DNA of 64,000 bases, from positions 806,001-870,000 of the forward strand of contig NC_022080.4 of the NCBI RefSeq assembly GCF_000445995.2, read 5' to 3'. This document shows, piece after piece, positions 53,246 through 62,446 of this stretch (position 1 is its first letter; every line of letters begins with the position of its first letter). Under the pieces are notes generated by a model. That model did no database searches and was not told the origin of the DNA. It saw only the letters and a list, made by a program, of their open reading frames with translations. Origin of the DNA: Geobacillus genomosp. 3. Its GTDB lineage: Bacteria > Bacillota > Bacilli > Bacillales > Anoxybacillaceae. Both the position numbers and the translations under genes were made by a program.

Positions 53246-53977
53246 TTAAAACGATTCTGTTAGAAAAATCATAAACAAAATACCAATAATAAACGCATAT
53301 GTCGATGTCCGTTCATTTCCGTCGCCATGGCTTTCGGGAATAAGCTCTTTGTAAATAATAAACAGCATGGCTCCGGCGGCAAACGCCAATCCGTACGGGA
53401 CTAAACCACGGAAGAGGGAAGTTAAATAAAAACCGAGCAGCGATGTGACGATTTCGACCGCCCCCGTTAATGTGGCAATCAGAAAGGCTTTGAAGCGGCT
53501 GATGTGCTGATTGACTAAAAACAAGGCGACTAAAAATCCTTCCGGCGCATTTTGCAAGCCGATGGCCAACGCGATCAAATTGCCAGTCGTCTCGGCATCG
53601 GATGCATAGCTGACTCCCACCGATAATCCTTCAGGAAGGTTGTGCAACGTAATGGCAGCGATGATGAGCATCGCTTTTTCGTCAAATGGCAAACCGCTTT
53701 TTGTATGCCCTAAATCGATATGGGGAACAGTCATCTCGAGCAACGTTAAAATGAGCACGCCAGCCGAAAGGCCGATCGTAAGTGCCCCAAAGCCGCCGAT
53801 CCGCAGCGCCTCCGGAATAAGGCTCATCATAGACGCCGCCATCATAATGCCGGCGGAAAATGCCAACAGCACGTCACGCCAACGGTGGGTGAGTGATTTG
53901 GCTAAAAACAAAATCGGCACAGCGCCAAGCCCTGTCGATAAGGCAGAAAGCACACTGCCGGCTAACACTTGGTTCAT
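53246..53977 (-). CDS. ZIP family divalent metal transporter
   Basis: 243 residues, about eight helices. ITLHNLPEGLSVGVSYA and ALAIGLQNAPEGFLVALF are the paired HxxPEG/NxPEG metal-binding helices 4 and 5 of ZIP (GufA-type) carriers. It imports or equilibrates Zn, Fe or Mn. ATG 53977 follows GGGGGGAT by 3-6 bases; the Met at 53992 overlaps that site. Confidence 0.88.
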   Translation of the reverse strand: MNQVLAGSVLSALSTGLGAVPILFLAKSLTHRWRDVLLAFSAGIMMAASMMSLIPEALRIGGFGALTIGLSAGVLILTLLEMTVPHIDLGHTKSGLPFDEKAMLIIAAITLHNLPEGLSVGVSYASDAETTGNLIALAIGLQNAPEGFLVALFLVNQHISRFKAFLIATLTGAVEIVTSLLGFYLTSLFRGLVPYGLAFAAGAMLFIIYKELIPESHGDGNERTSTYAFIIGILFMIFLTESF

Positions 53978-53998
53978 TCGATCCCCCCTCATCTTCCT

Positions 53999-54178
53999 TT
54001 ACTTTTTCATATGCGCGAATAATAGAAATGTGACAATCGCCCAAGCGCCGCCATATAATAAATTATCATAACGAAATGAACAGACGGTGGCGAGCAAAAT
54101 GCATAGGCAGCCGGCAAAAACGGTTGCCTGTCTGTTCGCCGTTTCGGTATAATGCAGGTAAGAAACGGTCAATTGTAA
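53999..54178 (-). CDS. Possible small two-helix membrane protein upstream of the ZIP gene
   Basis: The minus-strand frame ending TAA 53999 encodes TETANRQATVFAGCLCILLA and GGAWAIVTFLLFAHMKK, two credible helices, 21 bases before the ZIP start. No ATG or clear ribosome site is available; a TTG about 58 codons before the stop is the nearest start, and the region overlaps the opposite promoter. Reported as tentative. Confidence 0.3.
   Translation of the reverse strand, partial: LQLTVSYLHYTETANRQATVFAGCLCILLATVCSFRYDNLLYGGAWAIVTFLLFAHMKK
54124..54153 (+). promoter_or_regulatory. SigA promoter of the MarR gene
   Basis: TTGCCT 54124-54129, 18 bases, perfect TATAAT 54148-54153. Confidence 0.65.
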
Positions 54179-54191
54179 AGGGTTGGATGCT

Positions 54192-54653
54192 ATGGAACAG
54201 AAAGAGCAGGCGCTTGAGCAATCATTGAAACTGTTTATCGTACTGTCACGGGCATATCGGTCCGTCAGCGACCAAGTAAACAAATCGATCCACTCGTTCG
54301 GAGTGAATCCGACGGAGTTTGCGGTGTTAGAACTGCTATACCATAAAGGCGACCAGCCGCTTCAGCAAATCGGCGAAAAAATTTTGCTCGCCAGCGGCAG
54401 CATCACTTACGTTGTCGACAAACTGGAAAACAAAGGGTTGATCGTCCGCCGGGCCTGTGAACGGGACCGGCGCGTCACGTATGCATCGATTACGGAAGAA
54501 GGCCGGCGGTTCATTGAGCGCGTCTTTCCGGAACATGCAGAAAAAATTCATGAAACGGTATCAGCGCTTACGGCGGAGGAAAAAGAGCAAGCGATCGCCT
54601 TGCTGAAAAAATTAGGATACGGAGCGAAAAACGCCCAGCCAAACAGAGACTGA
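54192..54653 (+). CDS. MarR family transcriptional regulator
   Basis: 153 residues, winged helix: NPTEFAVLELLYHKGDQPLQ, QIGEKILLASGSITYVVDKL (recognition helix) and the wing CERDRRVTYASIT. ATG 54192 is 10 bases after AAAGGG; TTG 54183 abuts it. The OhrR/HosA-like sequence lacks an N-terminal redox Cys. The target is unknown; the divergent ZIP gene is a candidate. Confidence 0.88.
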   Translation: MEQKEQALEQSLKLFIVLSRAYRSVSDQVNKSIHSFGVNPTEFAVLELLYHKGDQPLQQIGEKILLASGSITYVVDKLENKGLIVRRACERDRRVTYASITEEGRRFIERVFPEHAEKIHETVSALTAEEKEQAIALLKKLGYGAKNAQPNRD

Positions 54654-54678
54654 CCATTCGTCGGTCTCTTTAATTTTT
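54645..54678 (+). terminator. Terminator of the MarR gene
   Basis: AGAGACTGAC 54645-54654 pairs with GTCGGTCTCT 54660-54669 (one G-T), then TTAATTTTT. Confidence 0.85.
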
Positions 54679-54734
54679 GCCGAAAATGGACACGTTATTT
54701 AAAGAAAACAACATTAGAAAAAGGAGAGATCGTC

Positions 54735-55304
54735 ATGATGATTCCGGTTGGGGTGTCGAATCGCCATATTCATTTATCGAAAGAACATATGGCGGCGCTG
54801 TTCGGGGAAGGCGCCGAGCTGACAGTGCTCAAGCCGCTGTCCCAGCCCGGCCAGTTTGCCGCTAAGGAAACGGTAACGGTGGAAGGACCGAAAGGGAAAA
54901 TCGAAAATGTCCGCGTCCTTGGCCCGGTCCGTTCGCTCACCCAGCTTGAAATCTCGAAAACGGACAGCTTCAAGCTTGGTGTTGCGCCGCCTGTCCGCTT
55001 ATCTGGCGATATTGAAGGAACGCCGGGCATTACGATTCACGGGCCGAACGGGACGGTGACGGTGGACAAGGGGGTCATCATTGCCAAGCGCCACATTCAT
55101 ATGACGCCGAAAGATGCGGAAACGTTTGGCGTCCGCGACAGGCAAGTCGTGAAAGTGAAAACGCAAGGGGAGCGCGCCCTCATTTTTGACGAAGTGATCG
55201 TCCGCGTCAGCGAAGACTTTGCGTTAGATATGCACATTGACACCGATGAAGCGAACGCGGCCGGTTTAAAAACGGGCGATTATGTGGAGTTGCTCCCGTC
55301 GTGA
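54735..55304 (+). CDS. pduL: PduL-type phosphotransacylase
   Basis: 189 residues with two repeated beta-barrel halves, each with zinc-binding His: SNRHIHLS (about 8-15) and AKRHIHMTP (about 117-125). GPNGTVTVDKGVI and DMHIDTDEANAAGL are typical. It interconverts acyl-CoA and acyl phosphate. No microcompartment genes are near and no N-terminal encapsulation helix is present, so a free phosphotransacetylase role is likely. AAAGGAGAG precedes ATG 54735. Confidence 0.92.
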   Translation: MMIPVGVSNRHIHLSKEHMAALFGEGAELTVLKPLSQPGQFAAKETVTVEGPKGKIENVRVLGPVRSLTQLEISKTDSFKLGVAPPVRLSGDIEGTPGITIHGPNGTVTVDKGVIIAKRHIHMTPKDAETFGVRDRQVVKVKTQGERALIFDEVIVRVSEDFALDMHIDTDEANAAGLKTGDYVELLPS

Positions 55305-55329
55305 AATCATCCGCAGCAATGGGAGACAA

Positions 55330-55360
55330 GGCGCCCTCTCGTTCGTCCCGAGCGGGCGCC
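55330..55360. terminator. GC-rich hairpin between pduL and the convergent gene
   Basis: GGCGCCC 55330-55336 pairs with GGGCGCC 55354-55360, with an inner CTCG/CGAG. No T run follows on either strand, so terminator function is doubtful. Confidence 0.4.
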
Positions 55361-55365
55361 TCCCG

Positions 55366-55917
55366 TTAACGCGGGCGCTTCTTCTCTGATTGATCTAGGG
55401 TGCCGACCAGATGAAACGGCGCATCACGCCGAATGGCATCAATGACGCCGCCGCTGATTTCTTGATGGGTGAGCCAGCGCGAACCGTATTCTTCTACGAC
55501 AAAACCGAGCTGAACTTGCCGATAAAGGCAAGCGACAGGCAAACAGAGTTCCGATTTCGCCTCGGCTGGATCGGCGCGGCTGCCGAGCACGTGAAACAAC
55601 CGCCAAGGGCCGGGATGTCCGCTATTTTTTTTGATGACAGTGGACAGCGCCTGGTTTCCGTCTGTATGCACCCACGCAATGATTAGAGCAAACGTTCCGT
55701 TTTTTTGGACGGCCCGGGAAATTAGGGAACAAAGCGCTTCTTGATCGCGATAGTCAACAAGAAGCGGATTGATGGATGCCATTTGTCCAGCGCGGTCGAT
55801 GAGCTGCTTCATCCGTCCGTAGCGGCGGGCGATGACGGACACATCATATCCTTCCCGCACAAGCCAAAGCGACACATCAGCCAACATGCCTGTCCCGCCG
55901 ATGACAAGGGCGTGCAT
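55366..55917 (-). CDS. Small NAD(P)-binding Rossmann protein (SDR-like)
   Basis: 183 residues. MHALVIGGTGMLADVSLWLV carries a GxxGxxA-type nucleotide loop; DYRDQEALCSLI and LIIAWVHTDG follow the SDR pattern. It is shorter than typical SDRs (about 250) and lacks a clear YxxxK active site, so it may be a binding or regulatory protein. It is 18 bases downstream of the peptidase gene and probably co-transcribed with it. Confidence 0.75.
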   Translation of the reverse strand: MHALVIGGTGMLADVSLWLVREGYDVSVIARRYGRMKQLIDRAGQMASINPLLVDYRDQEALCSLISRAVQKNGTFALIIAWVHTDGNQALSTVIKKNSGHPGPWRLFHVLGSRADPAEAKSELCLPVACLYRQVQLGFVVEEYGSRWLTHQEISGGVIDAIRRDAPFHLVGTLDQSEKKRPR

Positions 55918-55935
55918 GGCGCGTCTCCTTTCAAA

Positions 55936-57954
55936 TTAATCCAGTGGTCCTTTCAAATAATGATCAAACCAACCGACGATTTGGCGAAGCCGTTCGAGGC
56001 GAAGTGCCGGGTTGCCGGTGCGCGACAAATCGTGATTGGCATCGGGGAAGCGGACAAGTTTCGTTTCCCGCCCGAGTTGTTTCAATGCGATAAACAACTG
56101 TTCCGCCTGCTCGATCGGGCAGCGATAGTCATGCTCGCTATGCAAAATTAAGAGCGGCGTGCGCACATGTTGGACGTATTTGAGCGGCGAATGATGCCAA
56201 AGCCGCTCGGCGTCTTCCCAGACGTCGCACCCAACTTCCCATTTCGTGAAAAAGTAGCCGATGTCGCTCACGCCGGCGAAGCTGAGCCAGTTGGAAATCG
56301 AGCGCTGGGTGACGGCGGCCCGGAAGCGGTCGGTGTGCCCGACGATCCAGTTCGTCATAAATCCGCCGTAGCTGCCGCCGGTAACGCCAAGACGTGTCTC
56401 GTCAATAAAGGCGAACTGCTTGATGGCGGCGTCGACGCCGGCCATAATGTCTTCATAATCCATGCCGCCGTAATCGCCGCGCACTGCATTGACAAACGGT
56501 TGGCCGTATCCATGGCTTCCGCGCGGATTCGTAAACAGCACAGCATAGCCGGAAGAAGCGAGCAGCTGAAATTCATGGAAAAACGTAAATCCGTACATTG
56601 TATGCGGGCCGCCATGAATTTCGACGATAAGCGGTGCTTTTTCTCCGCCGCCAAGCCCGGGCGGCTTCATGACCCAACCTTGAATGTCCGAACCGTCTGT
56701 TGATTGGTAGGTAAACGGTTCGGCATCAGCGAGCGCGACTTCGTTCTCGAGCGCTTCATTGACCGTGGTGAGCCGCGTTTTTGCGCCGCTTTCAAGTGAG
56801 ATGGCATATAAATCCCCAATCACTGTCGGCTCGCTAATCGCGGCAACGGCCTGCTGTTCGTTCGGATGGATGGCGAGGCCGTATACATGGAAGTCCCCTT
56901 CGATGATCGGAACGACGGGTCCGTCAAGCGGGATGAAAAATACGTTGACGCGTCCGCGCTCCGAGGCGGTGACGTATACACCGGTTCCGTCATGTTTCCA
57001 AACCGGGCCTGGGCCTTTTGCATCGGCGTGTGTATCGCCGACCATCGCATCGCCGAGATGAACGTCCCAATCGGCGGTCAGCACCCGCTTCGTTTGACGT
57101 TCTAGTTCAAAGACGTAGAGACGGTGAATGGTCGCTCCGAGATAAGCGAGATCATGGCCGATGGCCGCGAGCTTCATTCCGTCCGGCGACCAGGCGAGCG
57201 AGGCGAATGTGCCGCATCCGTTCGTCAAGTTCGTTTCTGTTTTTTTCTCGAGATCGAGCAAAATGATGTCGCGCGTAAACATGGTGTCAGGATCATTGTT
57301 CCGATTGGCGACAAAGGCGAGCGTCTGCCCGTTTGGCGAAACGGCAAATGAGCCGATTTCTTCCTCGAGGTTTGTCAACGCTTCCGCTTTTCCTGACGTT
57401 GCATCGATGCGCACGAGCACCGCCTGTTTGCCGTCAAGAAAACCCGATGCGTCTGATTTGTAGTAGAGCCGCTCCACCACGCGCGGTTTCAGGTCAGCCG
57501 GCTTCGTTTCCTTTTTTTCCGGCTCTTCCCGGTCGTCGATCGTTTCGTTGTCGCCAAGCGTTGTCAAAGCGATGAGAAACGCCCCGTCCGGCGTCCAAAC
57601 GTAATCGCGCACCCCGTTTTTGAAAAACGTCAGCTGGCGCGCTTCGCCGCCGTCAGCCGGCAACAGCCAAAGCTGTGTGCGCCCGGAGCGGTCGGACAAA
57701 AACGCGATCGTTTTGCTGTCCGGGGAAAAGCGCGGCCTCGTGTCGCGCCAGCGGCCGAACGTCCACTGGCGGACGGCGCCGCCTTCGGTCCATATGTATA
57801 GATGGGAACGGTATTGTTTTTCCTCATCGATCGATTTTTGCACGAACACGCCGCGCGTTCCGTCCGGCGCGTAGTGCGGATCGCGCACCGAGCGGAGGCG
57901 AAGCAGATCTTCTACAGTCATGCCGCGGTGTTTCAGCGGTTGTCCATTGTTCAT
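55936..57954 (-). CDS. S9 family prolyl oligopeptidase-like peptidase
   Basis: 672 residues. An N-terminal beta-propeller (about 1-390) with TolB/WD-like repeats (RFSPDSKTIAFLSD, SLAWSPDGMKLAAIG) is followed by an alpha/beta hydrolase domain. Its triad is Ser in GVTGGSYGGFMTNW (about 528), Asp in LHSEHDYRCP and His in DANHDLSRTG. It is an acylaminoacyl-peptidase or dipeptidyl type enzyme, cytosolic since no signal peptide is present. AGAGGAGG precedes ATG 57954. Confidence 0.9.
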   Translation of the reverse strand: MNNGQPLKHRGMTVEDLLRLRSVRDPHYAPDGTRGVFVQKSIDEEKQYRSHLYIWTEGGAVRQWTFGRWRDTRPRFSPDSKTIAFLSDRSGRTQLWLLPADGGEARQLTFFKNGVRDYVWTPDGAFLIALTTLGDNETIDDREEPEKKETKPADLKPRVVERLYYKSDASGFLDGKQAVLVRIDATSGKAEALTNLEEEIGSFAVSPNGQTLAFVANRNNDPDTMFTRDIILLDLEKKTETNLTNGCGTFASLAWSPDGMKLAAIGHDLAYLGATIHRLYVFELERQTKRVLTADWDVHLGDAMVGDTHADAKGPGPVWKHDGTGVYVTASERGRVNVFFIPLDGPVVPIIEGDFHVYGLAIHPNEQQAVAAISEPTVIGDLYAISLESGAKTRLTTVNEALENEVALADAEPFTYQSTDGSDIQGWVMKPPGLGGGEKAPLIVEIHGGPHTMYGFTFFHEFQLLASSGYAVLFTNPRGSHGYGQPFVNAVRGDYGGMDYEDIMAGVDAAIKQFAFIDETRLGVTGGSYGGFMTNWIVGHTDRFRAAVTQRSISNWLSFAGVSDIGYFFTKWEVGCDVWEDAERLWHHSPLKYVQHVRTPLLILHSEHDYRCPIEQAEQLFIALKQLGRETKLVRFPDANHDLSRTGNPALRLERLRQIVGWFDHYLKGPLD

Positions 57955-58032
57955 GAGCGACCTCCTCTTTCCATAAAGTAAAGTTAGGATAGTATCTTAT
58001 TTCGTGTTTCGAAAGAAAAATCCTGCCGGCAA

Positions 58033-58065
58033 TAAAAAAAAAGAACGTCCCGTTGAAGGACGTTC
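58033..58065 (-). terminator. Terminator of the lysine permease gene
   Basis: GAACGTCC/GGACGTTC (58058-58065 with 58043-58050) followed on the minus strand by nine T. Confidence 0.92.
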
Positions 58066-58073
58066 GGTGTTCG

Positions 58074-59498
58074 TTACGCTGATAATTTTTCTTTTTCGTT
58101 TGTTTGCTGCGCCGCTTTTTTCACTTGCGGGTAGAAGATCACGCCGCTGGCCAGCAAGGCGACGCCGAGCAGGAACGTTTTCATGTCCGCTGTGCCAGCG
58201 ATGACGACCCAGACGGAGTAGACGGTCGCCAAAGCAGCGATCACGCCGTCAGCCAGCCGTCCGTGCGCTGCCCCATACGTTTCCCCGGTGAGCACGAGTT
58301 TCAGCTGGAAGACAGAGGCGATCAAATACGGAACGAGATAGGCGAGCGTAGCGATGTAAATGACAAAGTCGAACGCTGCCGCCATCGAATGGGAAATGGT
58401 CGAGAAAATGAACAGCTGGGCCAATGCATTCGATAGCGTCAACGAGAAGCTTGGCACGTTTTTCTTGTTTTCTTTCAAAAAGGCCGGCAGAAACAGCCCT
58501 TGTTTCGCCGCCTGGTACGGCACTTCTGCGCTCAACAAAATCCAGCCGAGCGTCGAACCGAGCAAGCTGATGAGACCAAGACCAGCAAGCACGTAGCCGC
58601 CGCCCGGGCCGACGATGGCGACAATGGCATCAACGAGCGGCTTCTCCGATTGAATGAGCTTGTCTTGCGGCAAGACGCCCATTACCAAAAAGCTGATGCC
58701 AATATAAATGGCCAAAGCGATCAAAAGACCGGCGATCGTCGCCCGCTTCACATCCGCCTGTTTGCGCGCCCGCGAAGCGAACACCATCGCCGATTCAACA
58801 CCGACAAACGCCCAAAGCGTCGCTAACGCGGCGTTGTTAATTTGTCCAAGCAGGCCGAGCGGCTGTCCGTCTCCGTCATAACGCGGGGCATCAAGCGGAC
58901 CGACGATCGCTCTGTCAAAAGCGAATAAGGCAATGACAATAAACAGGAAAAAGCCGAGCACTTTCGCCGCTGTCGCCGCGAAATTCAACTTGCCGGCATC
59001 TTCTACGCCGCGCAAAATAATGGCGTGCATCACCCAAAGAAGCGCCGTGCAGACGAGAAAGGTAAGCAAATTCCCAAGCTTTAGCGTAAACGAGCCCATC
59101 GTGAGAACGGTTTTGTCGCTCGTTAATACAGGGAAAAATGTCGACAAGTAGCTCGCAAACGTCGTGATGATGGCGACATTGCCGGCAAAGTTGCCGACCC
59201 AATAGCCCCACGACGACATAAAACCGGATAAAATCGACAAGTTCGAACCTTTCGGGAACAGCTCTTTCGCATAAATTTGCGGCCCGCCGCCCAAGTTCGG
59301 CTTGCGGATCGCCAAGTTGCCAAACACAAGCGCCGTCATTAACACGCCGACGCCGGTCAATAGCCAGGCGAACATGACGCCAATCGGGTTCGCCGCCTCT
59401 GCCAATGAGCGCGGCAGCATAAAAATGCCGGATCCGACCATATTGCCAACGACTAACGCCGTTAACACCCAAAATCCGAGTTGCCGGTTGTTATTCAA
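58074..59498 (-). CDS. Lysine permease (APC/APA family, YvsH-like)
   Basis: 474 residues, 12-13 helices. VLTALVVGNMVGSGIFMLPRSL is the APC helix 1; ATLWAFVGVESAMVFASRARKQADV is the helix 6 signature of basic amino acid/polyamine carriers. A lysine riboswitch in the leader points to lysine as substrate. B. subtilis yvsH is an L-box gene of the same family. Direction (uptake or lysine/cadaverine exchange) is not certain. GAAAGGAG precedes ATG 59498. Confidence 0.88.
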   Translation of the reverse strand: MNNNRQLGFWVLTALVVGNMVGSGIFMLPRSLAEAANPIGVMFAWLLTGVGVLMTALVFGNLAIRKPNLGGGPQIYAKELFPKGSNLSILSGFMSSWGYWVGNFAGNVAIITTFASYLSTFFPVLTSDKTVLTMGSFTLKLGNLLTFLVCTALLWVMHAIILRGVEDAGKLNFAATAAKVLGFFLFIVIALFAFDRAIVGPLDAPRYDGDGQPLGLLGQINNAALATLWAFVGVESAMVFASRARKQADVKRATIAGLLIALAIYIGISFLVMGVLPQDKLIQSEKPLVDAIVAIVGPGGGYVLAGLGLISLLGSTLGWILLSAEVPYQAAKQGLFLPAFLKENKKNVPSFSLTLSNALAQLFIFSTISHSMAAAFDFVIYIATLAYLVPYLIASVFQLKLVLTGETYGAAHGRLADGVIAALATVYSVWVVIAGTADMKTFLLGVALLASGVIFYPQVKKAAQQTNEKEKLSA

Positions 59499-59532
59499 GA
59501 TGGAAAACTCCTTTCTTCACCAAAGATAAACA

Positions 59533-59565
59533 ATAAAAAAGCACCCTTATCGTTTCAACGGGTGC
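59533..59565 (-). terminator. Terminator of the lysine riboswitch
   Basis: GCACCC/GGGTGC (59560-59565 with 59541-59546) followed on the minus strand by six T. Confidence 0.9.
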
Positions 59566-59592
59566 ATGACACATCCGCATCCAACTGAATGC

Positions 59593-59759
59593 GATAGCGC
59601 TCCATCGCCCTAGAACGATGGCAGTCCTGCGTCTGTTCGGCCGCAGGCCCAGCTTGCGCCGCCGGAGCGCGCCGCAAACTTCGGCGATGAATCCTTTCAT
59701 TCCGCTTCATCAGCGCTCCGGCCTCAGCGAAACTACTTTTACCCATCGCAACCTCTATC
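59593..59759 (-). promoter_or_regulatory. Lysine (L-box) riboswitch
   Basis: On the minus strand: GATAGAGGTTGCGA, AAAAGTAGTTT, GAATGAAAGGATTCATCGCC followed by GAAGT, GCTGGGCCT, GGACTGCCA and a closing CTATC. These are the conserved L-box blocks in order. It turns off the permease when lysine is abundant through the terminator at 59533. Confidence 0.93.
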
Positions 59760-59796
59760 CCATTGAAGTGGAGAGGGGGATATCGTTGCCGACATT

Positions 59797-59825
59797 ATCT
59801 TACCCGATTCGACAAAAAACGTCAA
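59797..59825 (-). promoter_or_regulatory. SigA promoter of the lysine permease
   Basis: On the minus strand TTGACG (59820-59825), 17 bases, TAAGAT (59797-59802), 38 bases before the riboswitch. Confidence 0.8.
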
Positions 59826-60114
59826 TATATTTTTCTGAAATAAGGTTAAGCGTGTAGGTCTTCCGTCTGTTGCCGCGACCTCCGGGCGTGCGAAAAAAAT
59901 TGGCGATCGTTATGTTTTTGGAGAAAATAACGTAGCATTTGGACGGCGACAGCATAGTTGCCTCACTTCTGAAACATGCAATAAAATGGAATTATATTCA
60001 GAAAGTTGGCAATGAGAAGGATTTTTGCGACAAACGGCGAATAAGCAATTGGTTGAAGCAAAAGAAGAAATTGCCGCCGTGTTTGGCGAAAAAATAAAGA
60101 AAGAAGGGATTGGC
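59826..60114. other. Intergenic stretch before the oligopeptidase
   Basis: A weak rightward promoter candidate TTGCCT (59958) with TAAAAT (59982) at 18 bases. The frame of the next gene is open from TTG 60025, but those 30 residues (LRQTANKQLVEAKEEIAAVF...) look like an extension not found in the family. Confidence 0.45.
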
Positions 60115-61809
60115 TTGAAATTTTCCGCATTTCATTATGAGCGGCCCGACATGGATCAGCTGCAGGCATCGTTTCAGGAGGCGCTCGATGCGTTCCGCCG
60201 CGCCGGGAGCGCTGCCGGGCAGCACGAGGCGATGAAACGGGTCAACGAACTGCGCCGCCGCTACAGCACGATGGCGAACCTTTGTCATATCCGCCATACG
60301 ATCGATACAAACGATGAGTTCTATAAGAAAGAACAAGACTTTTTTGATGAAACGGAACCGGTCGTCAAAGGGCTCATCAACGATTATTACCGCGCCCTTG
60401 TCGAGTCGCCGTTTCGCGCTGAGCTCGAAAAAACGTGGGGCGCGCAGCTGTTTGCCTTAGCGGAAACGCAGCTGAAAACGTACGCTCCGGCAGTGATGGA
60501 AGACTTGCAAAAAGAAAACAAGCTGGCGAGCGAATATACGAAGCTCATCGCATCGGCAAAAATCATGTTTGAAGGCGAAGAGCGGACGCTTGCCCAGCTG
60601 CAGCCGTTCGTCGAATCGCCGGATCGCTCGATGCGCAAACGGGCGAGCGAAGCAAGGTTTTCGTTTTTCACCGATCATGAAAAAGAGCTTGATGAGCTGT
60701 ACGATGAGCTCGTCCATGTCCGCACGGCGATCGCCGAGAAGCTGGGGTTCAAAAATTTTGTCGAGCTCGGTTATGCCCGTTTAGGACGGACCGATTACAA
60801 TGCCGAGATGGTTGCCAACTTCCGCCGGCAAGTGAAAACGCACATCGTCCCGCTCGCCGCCAAGCTGCGCGAGCGCCAGCGGCAGCGGATTCAGGTCGAC
60901 CGGCTTACGTATTATGATGAGCCGTTCATGTTCCCAAGCGGCAACCCGGCGCCAAAAGGGGACGCCGCTTGGATCGTCGACAACGGCCGGCGCATGTATG
61001 AAGAGCTGTCGCCGGAAACGGGCGCGTTTTTCCGCTATATGGTCGAACATGAACTGATGGACCTCGTCGCCAAAAAAGGGAAAGCGAGCGGCGGCTATTG
61101 CACGTATATTGACGACTACCAGGCGCCGTTTATTTTCTCGAACTTTACCGGAACGTCCGGCGACATTGACGTATTGACCCATGAAGCGGGACATGCGTTC
61201 CAAGTGTACGAAAGCCGTCATTACGATATCCCAGAATACAATTGGCCGACGCTTGAGGCGTGCGAAATCCATTCGATGAGCATGGAATTTTTCACATGGC
61301 CGTGGATGGAGCTGTTTTTCGCCGAAGACGCCGACAAATACCGGTTCTCCCATTTGAGCGACGCGCTCTTGTTTTTGCCGTACGGCGTCGCCGTCGATGA
61401 ATTCCAACACGCCGTCTACGAGCGCCCGGACATGACGCCGGCCGAGCGGAAGAAAACATGGCGTGACATTGAGAACGTGTATTTGCCGACAAGGGATTAC
61501 GACGGCCACGATTACCTTGAACGGGGCGGCTTTTGGCAGCGGCAAGGGCATATTTACACCGACCCGTTTTATTACATTGACTACACGCTTGCGCAAGTGT
61601 GCGCGTTCCAGTTTTGGAAGCGGGCGCAAGACGACCGGGCTGCGGCGTGGCGCGACTATGTGGCGCTTTGCCGATTGGGCGGCAGCCGGCCGTTTACCGA
61701 GCTCGTCCAATGCGCCAACCTCCAGTCGTCGTTTGCCGACGGGGCGGTCGCTTCAGTCGCCGGCCATATCGAACGGTGGCTGGACAGTGTCGATGACAAA
61801 GCGTTGTGA
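60115..61809 (+). CDS. M3 family oligoendopeptidase (Pz-peptidase/PepF-like)
   Basis: 564 residues from TTG 60115, 6 bases after GAAGGG, giving MKFSAFHYERPDM as in the family; TTG 60025 would extend it by 30 residues. The zinc site THEAGHAFQVYESRHY (HExxH) with the third ligand Glu in PTLEACEIHSMSMEF is intact. A thimet-like helical clam-shell that degrades peptides inside the cell. Pz-peptidases of Geobacillus belong here. Confidence 0.9.
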   Translation: MKFSAFHYERPDMDQLQASFQEALDAFRRAGSAAGQHEAMKRVNELRRRYSTMANLCHIRHTIDTNDEFYKKEQDFFDETEPVVKGLINDYYRALVESPFRAELEKTWGAQLFALAETQLKTYAPAVMEDLQKENKLASEYTKLIASAKIMFEGEERTLAQLQPFVESPDRSMRKRASEARFSFFTDHEKELDELYDELVHVRTAIAEKLGFKNFVELGYARLGRTDYNAEMVANFRRQVKTHIVPLAAKLRERQRQRIQVDRLTYYDEPFMFPSGNPAPKGDAAWIVDNGRRMYEELSPETGAFFRYMVEHELMDLVAKKGKASGGYCTYIDDYQAPFIFSNFTGTSGDIDVLTHEAGHAFQVYESRHYDIPEYNWPTLEACEIHSMSMEFFTWPWMELFFAEDADKYRFSHLSDALLFLPYGVAVDEFQHAVYERPDMTPAERKKTWRDIENVYLPTRDYDGHDYLERGGFWQRQGHIYTDPFYYIDYTLAQVCAFQFWKRAQDDRAAAWRDYVALCRLGGSRPFTELVQCANLQSSFADGAVASVAGHIERWLDSVDDKAL

Positions 61810-61888
61810 ATGAAAGAGGTGGAACGGCATCGTTTCACCTTCTTTCTTCAAGACGGAGAAGCACTCATTGCACTAGGGGGGAAGAACG

Positions 61889-62404
61889 ATGATCCGGAAA
61901 GCAGCTTTCAGCGATGCGCCGGCGATTGCTGCTGTCCATGTGGACAGTTGGAAGACAACGTACCGCGGCATCGTGCCGGACGCGTACTTGGAGACGTTGG
62001 CAGTGGAAGAAAAACAAGCGTTATGGGAGAAGGGGCTCAGCCAAGCGGACCATTCCGTGTTTGTCGCCGAGGAACACGGGCGCGTCGTTGGATTCATCTC
62101 CGGCGGACGAAACCGGGCGAGCGACGGCCCAGCGGCCCGATATGACGGGGAGCTGTACGCGGTGTATTTGCTCAAAGAGGCCCAAGGAAAAGGATGGGGA
62201 CGGCGGCTTGTGCAAGCCTTGGCCCGCGACTTGGCGCAAAAAGGCATTCATTCGCTCGTCGTCTGGGTGCTTGCCGCCAATCCGTCGCGCGGTTTCTACG
62301 AACGGCTTGGCGGTGAAAAACTGGCCGAGGAAAGGGTGGAAATCGGCGGAACAGTGTTATCGGAGTGGTGCTACGGCTGGCAAGACATTCAAACGATGAA
62401 CTAG
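61889..62404 (+). CDS. GNAT family N-acetyltransferase
   Basis: 171 residues: GRVVGFISGGRNRA, YAVYLLKEAQGKGWGRRLVQAL (acetyl-CoA loop QGKGWG) and VLAANPSRGFYERLGGE. Resembles broad acetyltransferases acting on small amines. GGGGGGAAG precedes ATG 61889. Confidence 0.88.
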   Translation: MIRKAAFSDAPAIAAVHVDSWKTTYRGIVPDAYLETLAVEEKQALWEKGLSQADHSVFVAEEHGRVVGFISGGRNRASDGPAARYDGELYAVYLLKEAQGKGWGRRLVQALARDLAQKGIHSLVVWVLAANPSRGFYERLGGEKLAEERVEIGGTVLSEWCYGWQDIQTMN

Positions 62405-62410
62405 GAAGGG

Positions 62411-62434
62411 GCTGCCGAACCGTCGGCAGCTTAA
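62411..62434 (+). terminator. Hairpin after the GNAT gene
   Basis: GCTGCCGA 62411-62418 pairs with TCGGCAGC 62423-62430, followed only by TTAAAA, so it is a weak terminator. Confidence 0.5.
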
Positions 62435-62446
62435 AAAACGTATTTT

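Noticed and set aside
54735..55304. Microcompartment locus suggested by PduL
   Set aside because: No shell (BMC domain) genes nearby and no N-terminal targeting helix; a free-standing phosphotransacylase is simpler.
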